IMG/VR virus record: IMGVR_UViG_3300048834_001358
Span: 1 to 21,516 of that record
Source: a virus
DNA: 21,516 bases
Reading direction: 5' to 3' (one strand)
Shown: positions 5,495 through 12,280 of the stretch, piece after piece
Layout of the letters: each line of letters starts with the position of its first letter
How positions within the stretch are numbered: the first letter of the stretch is position 1
Notes under the pieces: model-generated
Database searches by the model: none
What the model saw: the letters and a program-made list of their open reading frames with translations, nothing else
What the model was told of the DNA's origin: nothing
Made by a program: the position numbers and the translations under genes

Positions 5495-6691
5495 ATGATC
5501 ACGACGCGGGACCGGGCACAGGAGCTGGGGAAGCGGCTCAGCCTCGAAAGCATGGAGCGGGCCTACCGGGCCGGCATGAACCTCTCCCGCTGGCTGGAGG
5601 AGCAGGATCCGAGCGCTGAGTACACCGACGGACTCGACGCCTTCGAGCGCCAGCTCGCTATCGCCGGCATCACGACAACCACCAACCGGGAGCGCGGCTT
5701 CTACGCCGATCGCTTCGAGAAGTTCGAGGAAGCCGGTGAGGCCGGGCGCGCCCTCCAGATCGAGTGGATGGCCCGCCAGTACCGCAAGGTCGCCGGCATG
5801 ACGCGGAGCATGTTCAGCTCGGACAGCTCCGCGGTCGGGACGATCATGCGGCCCTACGTCGACGCCGCGCAGGCCCGCTACGCGCAGATGTCGCCGGCGA
5901 TTCCGCTGGCGGAGCTGATCGCCCTCCACACCCAGATTGACTCGAACGTTTACCGGGCGCTCTACCTCAACGACGACGAGAAGGAGTACCGGATGGTCCG
6001 GGTTGGCGAGGCTGCGGAAATCCCGGGCGCCACGCTGACCGAGGGCGAGCGGCCGATCGACCTCTACAAGTATGGCCGCAAGCTCAAGATCAGCTACGAG
6101 GCGCTGCGCCGCGTGCCGATCGACACGGTCGCCTTCTACATCGCCCGCATGGCGATCCAGGCCGAGGTCGACAAGGTCAAGACCGTGCTCGACGTGATCG
6201 TGAACGGCGATGGCAACGCTGGCACCGCCGCTCAGGTCATCAAGCTCTCCGACGTCGACGGCAATGCGACGCTCGGCGTGCTGACCCTCAAGGGCTGGCT
6301 CGCCTTTAAGATGAAGTTCCGCAATCCCTATGCGCTGACGCACGAGCTGGCGCGCGAGGATGCGGTGCTCCAGCAGCTCCTCCTGACCACCGGAAGCGCC
6401 AACGTGCCGGTGCTGACCCTGGCCGGCGCGGCGCACTTCGGCGGCTTCACCCCGATCAACCCGGCACTCGGTGACAACGTGCGCTACGGCATTACCGACG
6501 ATGCCCCGGCCGCCAAGGTCATCGGCATCGACGCCCGCTATGCCATCGAGCAGGTCAGCGAGATCGGCGGCACTGTCCAGGAGTCGATGCGCTGGATCAC
6601 CAACCAAACCCAGGATTTGGTGTTCACCGAGGTTGAGGGCTACGCGGTCATCGACAGCAAGGCGGCCAAGATTCTCGATCTCGCGAGCTAA
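5495..6691 (+). CDS. Major capsid protein, HK97 fold
   Basis: 398 residues with an AGGGAG site about nine bases upstream of the ATG. The N-terminal 100 residues are helical and charged, a possible delta-domain or N-arm. The central and C-terminal parts show the pattern of HK97-like capsids: strand-rich E-loop-like region (EKEYRMVRVGEAAEIPG), the long spine-helix segment (TVAFYIARMAIQAEVDKVK), a domestic loop with NGDGNAG, and the C-terminal IDARYAIEQVSEIGG block ending in strands with TEVEGYAVID. Gene order (protease, decoration, capsid, connectors) agrees. No frameshift or truncation is seen. A 37-base hairpin follows after 48 bases. Confidence 0.85.
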   Translation: MITTRDRAQELGKRLSLESMERAYRAGMNLSRWLEEQDPSAEYTDGLDAFERQLAIAGITTTTNRERGFYADRFEKFEEAGEAGRALQIEWMARQYRKVAGMTRSMFSSDSSAVGTIMRPYVDAAQARYAQMSPAIPLAELIALHTQIDSNVYRALYLNDDEKEYRMVRVGEAAEIPGATLTEGERPIDLYKYGRKLKISYEALRRVPIDTVAFYIARMAIQAEVDKVKTVLDVIVNGDGNAGTAAQVIKLSDVDGNATLGVLTLKGWLAFKMKFRNPYALTHELAREDAVLQQLLLTTGSANVPVLTLAGAAHFGGFTPINPALGDNVRYGITDDAPAAKVIGIDARYAIEQVSEIGGTVQESMRWITNQTQDLVFTEVEGYAVIDSKAAKILDLAS

Positions 6692-6739
6692 ATCAGCGCG
6701 GGGCGGACGCAAGGCCCGGAACGCAGCACGCACCACGGG

Positions 6740-6776
6740 AGGGCGCCGTTCGGCTACACAGCACGAGCGGCGCCCT
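6740..6776 (+). terminator. Hairpin downstream of the major capsid gene
   Basis: AGGGCGCCG (6740-6748) pairs perfectly with CGGCGCCCT (6768-6776) across a 19-base loop. No U-tract follows, so it is not a classical intrinsic terminator. It may stabilise the abundant capsid mRNA or partly reduce readthrough into the connector genes. It ends 12 bases before the GGAGG of the next gene. Confidence 0.4.
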
Positions 6777-6799
6777 CATCGTCATCACGGAGGACCACT

Positions 6800-7306
6800 A
6801 TGAGCGAGCCCACGAGCACCTCGATCAGCAAGATGACCCGCGAAGAGCTGGAGGCCAGGGCCGCCGAGCTGGGGATCGAGGGGGCCGGCGCGATCCCGAC
6901 CATCAAGGAGTTGCGCTCCCTGATCTCCGCCTACGTCGCCGAGATCGCCCCGGCCGACGAGGACGAGGCCGGAGACGGGGCGGCGCCTGAAGCCCAGAAC
7001 GGGCTGCAGAGCGAGGATTCGGGCAATCCCGATAGGGGAGGGGGAGGAGGGGAAGTCTCGTCTCGCGCTCCCGCGGCCGTCCAGGGCCTCGTGGCAGGCA
7101 CGCCGGACGAACTGGCGGCGATCCCGGAGGGCTGCATCGTCGTCTACGGGCTGGGACCGGCCGACCGCTGCGCCTTCTTCGAGCAGCACGACAACCATCC
7201 GGGCGGCGAAGTGTTCATCCAGGGCGGTCAGTTCGGGATCGCCTCCCGGACACCGAAGCTGCTCCGCGCCATCGGCCGCACTCTCTCGATCGTCGAGCCG
7301 AGCTGA
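6800..7306 (+). CDS. Head-region protein with HeH/SAP-like N-terminus
   Basis: 168 residues; GGAGG lies six bases before the ATG. Residues 11-48 (MTREELEARAAELGIEG...TIKELRSLISAYV) match the helix-extended-helix pattern of HeH, SAP or Rho-N-type nucleic-acid-binding domains, common in phage proteins encoded just after the capsid. Residues 50-85 are an acidic, then Gly-rich linker. Residues 90-168 look like a compact alpha/beta domain with CIVVYGLGP and GGEVFIQGGQFGIASRT. The position between capsid and connectors suggests a head or neck accessory role. Beyond the N-terminal domain I cannot name the family. Confidence 0.7.
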   Translation: MSEPTSTSISKMTREELEARAAELGIEGAGAIPTIKELRSLISAYVAEIAPADEDEAGDGAAPEAQNGLQSEDSGNPDRGGGGGEVSSRAPAAVQGLVAGTPDELAAIPEGCIVVYGLGPADRCAFFEQHDNHPGGEVFIQGGQFGIASRTPKLLRAIGRTLSIVEPS

Positions 7307-7309
7307 CCG

Positions 7310-7420
7310 ATGGCGCTGCCGAATCTCGTCCTCCGCCGCACCCGGCCCATCTTCGTCCCAGCCGACCACGCCACCGCCATCTACAAGGCGGCGGAAGGCG
7401 TCAGCAAGGAGGGAGATTGA
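7310..7420 (+). CDS. 36-residue microprotein in the head operon
   Basis: An ATG three bases after the previous stop opens a frame of 36 codons ending in a TGA whose last base is the first base of the next gene's ATG. The frame tiles the gap exactly and has a GC-ending codon bias like its neighbours (MALPNLVLRRTRPIFV at the start). Its end contains the ribosome binding site of the next gene. No strong site precedes its own ATG, so it would be translated by coupling. It has no recognisable family; similar tiny genes sit between capsid and connector genes in other siphophages. Confidence 0.55.
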   Translation: MALPNLVLRRTRPIFVPADHATAIYKAAEGVSKEGD

Positions 7421-7836
7421 TGGTGCTCGATCCCGAGCTGATGACCTCGATCCGCACCCTGATCGGGGTCTCGGCCGAGGTGCTGCCCGACACGGCGCTG
7501 GCCGATCCCCTCCTGGGCGGGGCGGCCGAGCAGCACGTTCTCCTCCAGATCGGCGAGCCGGGCTACGCCACCCGCCCGCTGGCCGAGCAGGCGATCATCC
7601 GGACCGCGGTCGCCTACCGCACCGCCGCCGCCGCCCTGGAGACCGGCGCGGTGCGCGAGGCGCTGACCACCTCCAGCGAGCAGTTCTCGCAGCAGTACAC
7701 CGTCCGTCGCACCGCGCCCGACATCGCCGCCTGGGCGGCCCAGCTCCGCCTCCAGGCCGACGACGTCCTGACGCCCCTGCTGCGGCGCCGGGGCATGACC
7801 CTGTTCGGCGTGGCGCCGGGAGGACGAGGGCGATGA
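7420..7836 (+). CDS. Probable head-tail connector (adaptor) protein
   Basis: 138 residues from the ATG at 7420, preceded by AAGGAGGG six bases upstream; the in-frame TTG one codon earlier is less likely. The sequence is mostly helical, with a long Ala-rich helix (AIIRTAVAYRTAAAALETG) and a second helical block near residues 90-120, the general shape of gp6/gp15-type adaptor proteins that dock under the portal. It overlaps the preceding microprotein by one base and the following gene by four (ATGA). The function is assigned from position and helical make-up; no diagnostic motif is visible. Confidence 0.55.
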   Translation: MVLDPELMTSIRTLIGVSAEVLPDTALADPLLGGAAEQHVLLQIGEPGYATRPLAEQAIIRTAVAYRTAAAALETGAVREALTTSSEQFSQQYTVRRTAPDIAAWAAQLRLQADDVLTPLLRRRGMTLFGVAPGGRGR

Positions 7837-8537
7837 GCATTGGCCTGGAGGCGGCCCGCCGCCGCCTGCTCGACTACATGATCCGGGCCGGAGCGCGGGC
7901 CACCATCGCCCGCAAGCAGCCGATCGTCGGCGAGGAAGGACTGCCGACCGGCGAGAGCTGGGAGACGATCGCGGTCGCGGTGCCGATCATCGTCGAGACC
8001 CGCCGCGCCGACTCCGGCCGGATCGACCCGACCGCGGCGACCGCCAACGACGCCCACCACCGCGAGATCACCCTGCCGCACGACATCCCGCTCCGCTCGG
8101 GCGACCGGCTAACCGTGACCGCGCCGCAGGGGACCGGCATCGAGCCGGTCCAGATCCTCACCGTCAGCGCGGTCGACATGCACTCGCTCGCCCCGGCGCT
8201 CTCCGGCACGGCGACGATCGAGGCGAACGCCGTCGAGACCCACCTGGTCACGATCGAGCGCTGGGACGACGCGGCCGGCGAGTACGCCGCCATCCACACC
8301 CAGACCGCCTGGGTCATCACCGGCCGGCCGGGCGTGGGGAGCGCGGGGCGGGGCGCCAGCGGCGCCGCCGTCTCGGCCACCCTGATCTTCGACCCGGTGC
8401 CGGCCGTCACGCTGGCGCCGGGCGACGCGGTGCTCGGCATCCCTTGGGCGACCGGGGCCTACCTGACCCGGCTGCTGCCGGTGGTCGGCTCCCGCCAGGA
8501 GATCGCCTTCCGCTACACCTTGGGCGACCCGGCCTGA
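7833..8537 (+). CDS. Probable head-completion / connector protein
   Basis: 234 residues, starting in an ATGA overlap with the previous gene and using the GGAGG nine bases upstream. A short helical start (LEAARRRLLDYMIRAG) is followed by a beta-rich body typical of head-closure or stopper proteins: repeated strands, HREITLPHDIPLRSGDRLTV (75-94), and a second beta half including TLIFDPVPAVTLAPGDAVLG. At 234 residues it is longer than usual for single-domain stoppers and may carry two similar beta domains. Placed between the adaptor and the tail-completion gene, a neck role is the simplest reading. Confidence 0.5.
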   Translation: MSIGLEAARRRLLDYMIRAGARATIARKQPIVGEEGLPTGESWETIAVAVPIIVETRRADSGRIDPTAATANDAHHREITLPHDIPLRSGDRLTVTAPQGTGIEPVQILTVSAVDMHSLAPALSGTATIEANAVETHLVTIERWDDAAGEYAAIHTQTAWVITGRPGVGSAGRGASGAAVSATLIFDPVPAVTLAPGDAVLGIPWATGAYLTRLLPVVGSRQEIAFRYTLGDPA

Positions 8538-8899
8538 TGGCGAGCGGCAAGGTCCGGATCGACTGGTCGTCCAGCCCGGAGCAACTGGCCGACCAGACCG
8601 ACGACTGGTGGCTGCGGGTCGAGGAGCGGCTGGCCGAGGAGCTGGAGCGGGTGGGCCAGATGATGGTCGACTACGCCCGGGGGAATCACCCCTGGACCAA
8701 CCGGAGCGGGCAGGCCGAGCGCGAGCTGCACTTCCGGGTCGAGGTCGGCAGCTCCTTCAGTCTGACCCTGGCCCACGGCGCTCCCCACGGCGTCTACCTC
8801 GAATACCGCTGGGCCGGCCGCTGGGGCGTGATCCCGCAGACGATGACCTATGGCTACCCGCTGATCGCCCGGGCGCTGCTGAGCGCCCTCCAGGGCTAA
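8537..8899 (+). CDS. HK97 gp10-like tail completion / minor tail protein
   Basis: 120 residues. The frame is open further upstream, but the ATG at 8537 shares one base with the stop of the previous gene (TGATG). A long N-terminal helix (LRVEERLAEELERVGQMMVDYA) leads into NHPWTNRSGQAE (50-61), the Pro/Trp-Asn-Arg-Ser-Gly pattern of HK97 gp10-type proteins, then HGAPHGVYLEYRWAGRWGVIP (80-100) and a final helix. This fits the family that joins tail to neck. The location immediately before the tail-terminator-like gene agrees. Confidence 0.72.
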   Translation: MASGKVRIDWSSSPEQLADQTDDWWLRVEERLAEELERVGQMMVDYARGNHPWTNRSGQAERELHFRVEVGSSFSLTLAHGAPHGVYLEYRWAGRWGVIPQTMTYGYPLIARALLSALQG

Positions 8900-8915
8900 T
8901 CCGAAGGACCACCCG

Positions 8916-9404
8916 ATGAGCATCCCGACCTTCCAGAACCAGATCGCGGACCGGCTGCGCTCGGACGCGGCGCTGATGGCGCTGCTGCCGGGCGGGGTCT
9001 GGACCCGCCGCATCCGCAAGAACGACGGCCCGCCCGAATCGCCGACGCCGGGCTCGACCCCCGAGGCGTTCGATCACGCCGGGCGGATCAAGCGCTGCGT
9101 CGCGGTGCTGCCCGGCACCGGGGCCGTGGAAAACCCGCTCGGTCCCCATGGCGCTTTCTACGCCTTCCCCGAGATCTGGCTCCGCTGCCTGCCGCACGAG
9201 TCGGAGAAGCAGAAGCTGGAGGAGGCGGCGCTGCGGATCATCGAGATCATCCGGGCGAGCGGCCGGGTCTCCGCGCCGGGCGGAACCGCGGCGACCCTGA
9301 CCGTCGTGGCGCGGATGATGCCAGACGACGACCCCGACCTGCCCCCGGCCGTGGTAGACATGATCCGAGTCCAGGCCGATGGCGTGTGGAGGTTTGCGGG
9401 ATGA
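8916..9404 (+). CDS. Tail terminator-like protein
   Basis: 162 residues, AAGGA seven bases upstream. The start FQNQIADRLRSDAALMALLPGG is typical of tail terminator/gpU or DUF3168-type proteins (N-terminal helix followed by a Gly turn). Later strands (FPEIWLRC) and a helix (EKQKLEEAALRIIEIIRASG) and a final strand (VVDMIRVQADGVWRF) match the alpha/beta layout. Tail terminators cap the tail tube and join it to the head. Position between the gp10-like gene and the tail tube supports this; no single residue is diagnostic. Confidence 0.6.
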   Translation: MSIPTFQNQIADRLRSDAALMALLPGGVWTRRIRKNDGPPESPTPGSTPEAFDHAGRIKRCVAVLPGTGAVENPLGPHGAFYAFPEIWLRCLPHESEKQKLEEAALRIIEIIRASGRVSAPGGTAATLTVVARMMPDDDPDLPPAVVDMIRVQADGVWRFAG

Positions 9405-9667
9405 GCAGCGCTGCGAGCCAGGCGAAGCCAAAGCGACCGATGTCGGTCCGGCGGATCAAGGAGCTGACCTGGGCGATCACCCAACATGGGCTGACCGTGC
9501 CGGCCGGCTACACCTTCGATCCCCGCGGCAATCCGCCCCTCTTCCCGACCGCTCCTCTGGTAGCCAATGAGCTACCAAATGAGAGTGAACAGGATACAGA
9601 CCGGGACGGCGAGGACGGCGAGGACGACGAGGACGGCGAGGACAACGAGGAGGGCAGCGCACCGTGA
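9401..9667 (+). CDS. Small protein with acidic C-terminal tail
   Basis: 88 residues from an ATGA overlap with the preceding gene, GGAGG eight bases upstream. Residues 1-55 are basic and contain a helix (MSVRRIKELTWAITQHG) and the segment VPAGYTFDPRGNPPLFP. Residues about 61-86 are almost entirely Asp, Glu and Gly, encoded by near-repeats of GACGGCGAG. I do not recognise a family. Acidic tails occur on phage assembly chaperones and DNA mimics, but neither role is shown here. It overlaps the next gene by four bases. Confidence 0.65.
   Translation: MSSAASQAKPKRPMSVRRIKELTWAITQHGLTVPAGYTFDPRGNPPLFPTAPLVANELPNESEQDTDRDGEDGEDDEDGEDNEEGSAP
9600..9655 (+). repeat. Low-complexity GACGGCGAG-type repeat
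   Basis: Short imperfect tandem copies of GACGGCGAG/GACGACGAG encode the Asp/Glu/Gly tail of the 9401-9667 product. Such triplet-phase repeats can gain or lose units without breaking the frame. Confidence 0.55.
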
Positions 9668-10194
9668 CCACGACGAAGTGGCAGGACCGCCCGAGCAACG
9701 GCTCGCTGATCAACGCCGAGCGGGATCTCCCGCTGCCGCCCTCCGGACACGTCTGGGTCGAGTGGGTCGGCGAGGCTAGTCCGCTCGATTCGCCGGTCGT
9801 CCGCCTCAACCTGCTGCTCGGCCGCTACAGCCCCGAGCAGGAGGCGGTGATCCGGCGCCTGATGGAGGTCCGGATCGCCCGCACCCACCGCCACACCCGG
9901 ACGATCCGGCGCGGCAACGGCTACGGCCAGGTGCCGACCCTGACGGTCGAGCTGGTCCGCTTCGGTCCCGACCAGCGACGCCGGCCGGGGCAGCGGGGCA
10001 GCTTCATCCAGGCGGTTCCATTCAGGGCCGCCGACGCGATCAAGGCGTCCGACGCCGGGCACGAGTTCGTGATCCACAACGAGCGGGACGGCGAGCAGCA
10101 GAGTTTCCTCCATCTCCCGAACGGTCGGATCTCAGTCGTCAACGAGCAGACCTTCACCGACTTCGGCGGCTTCCGGAGGTCGATGGGATGGTGA
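9664..10194 (+). CDS. Hypothetical tail-region protein
   Basis: 176 residues, starting with GTG in a GTGA overlap with the preceding stop; GAGGAGGG lies about ten bases upstream. The sequence is Arg-rich with alternating strands, a helix (SPEQEAVIRRLMEVRIART) and a C-terminal part including EFVIHNERDGEQQSFLHLP. I recognise no family, no membrane segment and no metal site. It is the middle of three small unassigned genes between the tail terminator and the tail tube. A tail-assembly or minor structural protein is plausible from position alone. Confidence 0.6.
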   Translation: MTTTKWQDRPSNGSLINAERDLPLPPSGHVWVEWVGEASPLDSPVVRLNLLLGRYSPEQEAVIRRLMEVRIARTHRHTRTIRRGNGYGQVPTLTVELVRFGPDQRRRPGQRGSFIQAVPFRAADAIKASDAGHEFVIHNERDGEQQSFLHLPNGRISVVNEQTFTDFGGFRRSMGW

Positions 10195-10433
10195 GCGAGC
10201 ACTTCGATCAGATGCCGCCCACCGCCCGCCAGGAAGTGGTCGTCGGCTGCCCCGGGCACCGGCACACCCACACCGTCATCAACCGGCGTTACCTCCGCTG
10301 GCGCTGCACGCAGAAGAAATGCCGGCGCGAGGGGCACAAGACCTTCCACATCGCGGACTCGCTGACCGGGCGTCTGGTCAGGACCGAGTACGAACGAATC
10401 CAGCCGGAGTTACCGGCGCACGAGGGCGTGTGA
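10188..10433 (+). CDS. Small putative zinc-binding protein
   Basis: 81 residues. ATG at 10188 has GGAGG eight bases upstream and overlaps the previous gene by seven bases; GTG at 10191 is an alternative. Cys21-x2-His24 (CPGH) and Cys40-x4-Cys45 with His50 (RCTQKKCRREGH) form a possible zinc-ribbon-like site, and the segment is very basic, suggesting nucleic acid contact. It vaguely recalls Com-type phage zinc proteins, but the spacing differs. No function can be assigned. Confidence 0.6.
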   Translation: MVSEHFDQMPPTARQEVVVGCPGHRHTHTVINRRYLRWRCTQKKCRREGHKTFHIADSLTGRLVRTEYERIQPELPAHEGV

Positions 10434-10455
10434 TCCGCCCGAAAGGAGCGCAGTC

Positions 10456-10995
10456 ATGGGACAGGCAGAGATCGCACGAGGTCTGGGCGACCTCCAGGTG
10501 GCGCCGCTGACCGGCGCCGATGTGGTCGGCTCCTGGGTCGATTGCCCCGGCGCCCGCTCGCTCGCCTTCAACGTCTCCTCGGACTCCGACGAGCTGGAGG
10601 GCGACAACAGCATCATCGCCAAGGTCCGCAATCCGAAGTCGCTCACCGGCTCGATCGAGATCGGCCAGATCAACCTGGCTGCCCTGGCCGTGCTCCTCGG
10701 CGGGCAGGTCGAGACCGAGGACGTGGGCGAGAACTCGGTCACCCGCCTGAAGGAGTCGGCCGGCATCGGCACCAGCTTCTACCGCATCTGCGGTCAGGCC
10801 CCGGGTGTCGACGTGGAGGGGAGCGCCTACCGCGCCACCATCCTGAAGGCGCTCACCACCACCGGTCTCGACGAGACGATGGAGGTCAACGCCTGGAACA
10901 CCCCGACCCTCGACTTCGAGGGCCTGAACTCGGGTGGCTTCCTGCTCATCCGCGAGCAGTACGAAGAGGAGGTCGCGCTGCCCCCGGCAGCCTAG
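10456..10995 (+). CDS. Major tail (tube) protein-like
   Basis: 179 residues with AAGGAG seven bases before the ATG. The product is beta-rich with features of siphophage tail tube proteins: GSWVDCPGARSLAFNV near the start, a charged loop (DSDELEGDN), then KSLTGSIEIGQINLAALAVL (61-80), and a late domain EVNAWNTPTLDF. Its placement directly before the tail assembly chaperone and tape measure genes is the standard siphophage order. A hairpin follows its stop codon, as is common after highly expressed structural genes. Confidence 0.72.
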   Translation: MGQAEIARGLGDLQVAPLTGADVVGSWVDCPGARSLAFNVSSDSDELEGDNSIIAKVRNPKSLTGSIEIGQINLAALAVLLGGQVETEDVGENSVTRLKESAGIGTSFYRICGQAPGVDVEGSAYRATILKALTTTGLDETMEVNAWNTPTLDFEGLNSGGFLLIREQYEEEVALPPAA

Positions 10996-11014
10996 TTCGA
11001 CCTAGAGGTAGCCG

Positions 11015-11037
11015 GAGGGCCACGATTCGTGGCTCTC
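11015..11037 (+). terminator. Hairpin downstream of the tail tube gene
   Basis: GAGGGCCACG (11015-11024) pairs with CGTGGCTCTC (11028-11037), ten pairs including one G-U, with an ATT loop. No U-tract follows. It may protect or punctuate the tube mRNA so that less transcript reaches the chaperone and tape measure genes, which are needed in far smaller amounts. Confidence 0.45.
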
Positions 11038-11140
11038 ACGGCCCCCTGAACCAGCGAGAACCAGCACGCGAGCAAGTAACCAGCACGGGAAAGCGCGTTT
11101 GGGCGCGGCCCTCAGCAGGACAAGTGCGGAGGAATCACTC

Positions 11141-11905
11141 ATGTCGCAGTCGCAGTATCAGGCGTACAAGGCCCAGCGCTGGGCCGAGCAGCAGGCCCGC
11201 GAAGCCCAGGAGGCCGAGCAGGCGGTCCACGCCCCCTACCTCGGCCCCGAGCCGGTCTCCCCGGTGGCCCCCAAGGCGCCGGTCTCCCCGGCCCCCCGCG
11301 GTCCCAAGCGGCTCGACCCCGCCGCGCTCCGCCGCCGCCGCCAGACCCGCGAGGCCGGCTTCGACTTCACCCTGGAGACCACTCTCGACGACGACGGCAA
11401 TCCCTCGGTCGTCCGCGCCCGCCTCCCGAACCTCCTCGACGCCTCCTCCCTGGCGACCCTGCCGGCCGACATGCGCCGCGAGGTGTTCCAGATGATCGAG
11501 CAGGTGGAGACCCTGGAGGGGAACGGGCAGGGCAGCGGCTTCGGCGATCTCGTCGACGGCATGTCGAGCGATCAGCTCGCGGACGCCTTCGGCGCCATCG
11601 CCTCGGTCGTCGACGCCTACTGCGTGATCGGCTTCGTCGAGCCCCGCTGCTACGCCACCGAGGAGGAGGCCGACGAGCAGGGCGGCGCCTGGGTCGCCGA
11701 CATCGAGTTCGCCGACCGGATGGCCTTCTTCAACTACTGCTCGGCCCGGCAGAAGGGGGCCAGCGCGACGGTCACCCCCTTTCCTGACGGCCGACCGCTA
11801 CCTCCTGTGGGAGCTGGACCGGCTGATTCGGCGGTATCCGGGGCTGGTCAGCCCGAGCACGGTGCTCCGGCTCAATCGCCGGCTGCAACGGGAGGGGCTG
11901 GATGA
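11141..11905 (+). CDS. Tail assembly chaperone, short (gpG-like) product
   Basis: 254 residues. ATG at 11141 is preferred over the upstream ATG at 11099 because GGAGG lies about eight bases before it. A charged, Pro-rich N-terminus (1-70) precedes the chaperone-like core, with DFTLETTLDDDGN, LPADMRREVFQMIEQVE and a helical block to about residue 208 (ADRMAFFNYCSARQKG). After the CCC-TTT-CCT run at codons 213-215 the zero frame turns into low-quality Pro/Gly/Ala sequence and stops, whereas the +1 frame continues as good protein. This is the organisation of lambda gpG/gpGT-type genes just before the tape measure, where a fraction of ribosomes shift frame. Confidence 0.75.
   Translation: MSQSQYQAYKAQRWAEQQAREAQEAEQAVHAPYLGPEPVSPVAPKAPVSPAPRGPKRLDPAALRRRRQTREAGFDFTLETTLDDDGNPSVVRARLPNLLDASSLATLPADMRREVFQMIEQVETLEGNGQGSGFGDLVDGMSSDQLADAFGAIASVVDAYCVIGFVEPRCYATEEEADEQGGAWVADIEFADRMAFFNYCSARQKGASATVTPFPDGRPLPPVGAGPADSAVSGAGQPEHGAPAQSPAATGGAG
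11775..11784 (+). other. Candidate programmed frameshift site, +1 or -2
   Basis: Zero-frame codons are ACC-CCC-TTT-CCT-GAC. A +1 slip of the tRNA from CCC to CCT, or from TTT to TTC (better cognate for tRNA-Phe), moves into the frame that reads FLTADRYLLWEL and then runs to 12239. A -2 slip on the five-C run (CCC back to CCC) would enter the same frame. The slip joins two chaperone halves into a predicted 365-residue protein for either +1 option. Confidence 0.6.
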
Positions 11906-12239
11906 GGAGGCCGCGGCGGCGGTCTGCCTCGACTTCGACCTGGCCGTCGCCGGCTTCGGCGCCTGGGTTGAGCGGCGGCTGAAGGAAACCCGCGAGGTGC
12001 CGCTCCCCCGCAACCAGAAACCGAAACCGGTCAAGCACGTTCCCAAGTACCCGCAGCTCCGCGCCGCGCTTGGTCTCCACGATGACCCGGCGCCGGCCAC
12101 AGCCAAGCCCAGCCGCAAGCGGGCCGTACCGCCCGGAGGGCGGACCAAGACGACCAAGGCGATCGATCAGAAGGTCGACCAGCTCCGGCGCGATCCCGCC
12201 GCCCTGGCCGACTTCCTCCGTCTCGACGGAGACCCCTAG
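11781..12239 (+). CDS. Tail assembly chaperone, frameshift-extended (gpT-like) part
   Basis: About 152 codons in the +1 frame relative to the gpG-like gene. An internal GTG at 11862 exists, but the good protein sequence begins well before it (TADRYLLWELDRLIRRYPG), with no start codon or ribosome site there, so it is read best as a frameshift extension. The sequence has a helical first half (DEEAAAAVCLDFDLAVAGFGAWVERRL) and a basic second half ending with ALADFLRLDGDP. In known phages the extended product binds the tape measure protein while the short product coats it during tail assembly. The stop is 41 bases before the tape measure start. Confidence 0.7.
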   Translation, partial: FLTADRYLLWELDRLIRRYPGLVSPSTVLRLNRRLQREGLDEEAAAAVCLDFDLAVAGFGAWVERRLKETREVPLPRNQKPKPVKHVPKYPQLRAALGLHDDPAPATAKPSRKRAVPPGGRTKTTKAIDQKVDQLRRDPAALADFLRLDGDP

Positions 12240-12280
12240 CGCCAACGCGCTACGCGACACGCTGAAGGAGGTCGTCAGCG

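Noticed and set aside
5396-6736. 446-residue minus-strand open frame opposite the capsid gene
   Set aside because: Antisense shadow of the major capsid gene, with composition typical of shadow frames and no ribosome site.
11862-12239. Independent gene starting at GTG 11862
   Set aside because: The frame gives good protein sequence for about 27 codons before this GTG, and no ribosome site precedes it, so a frameshift extension explains it better.
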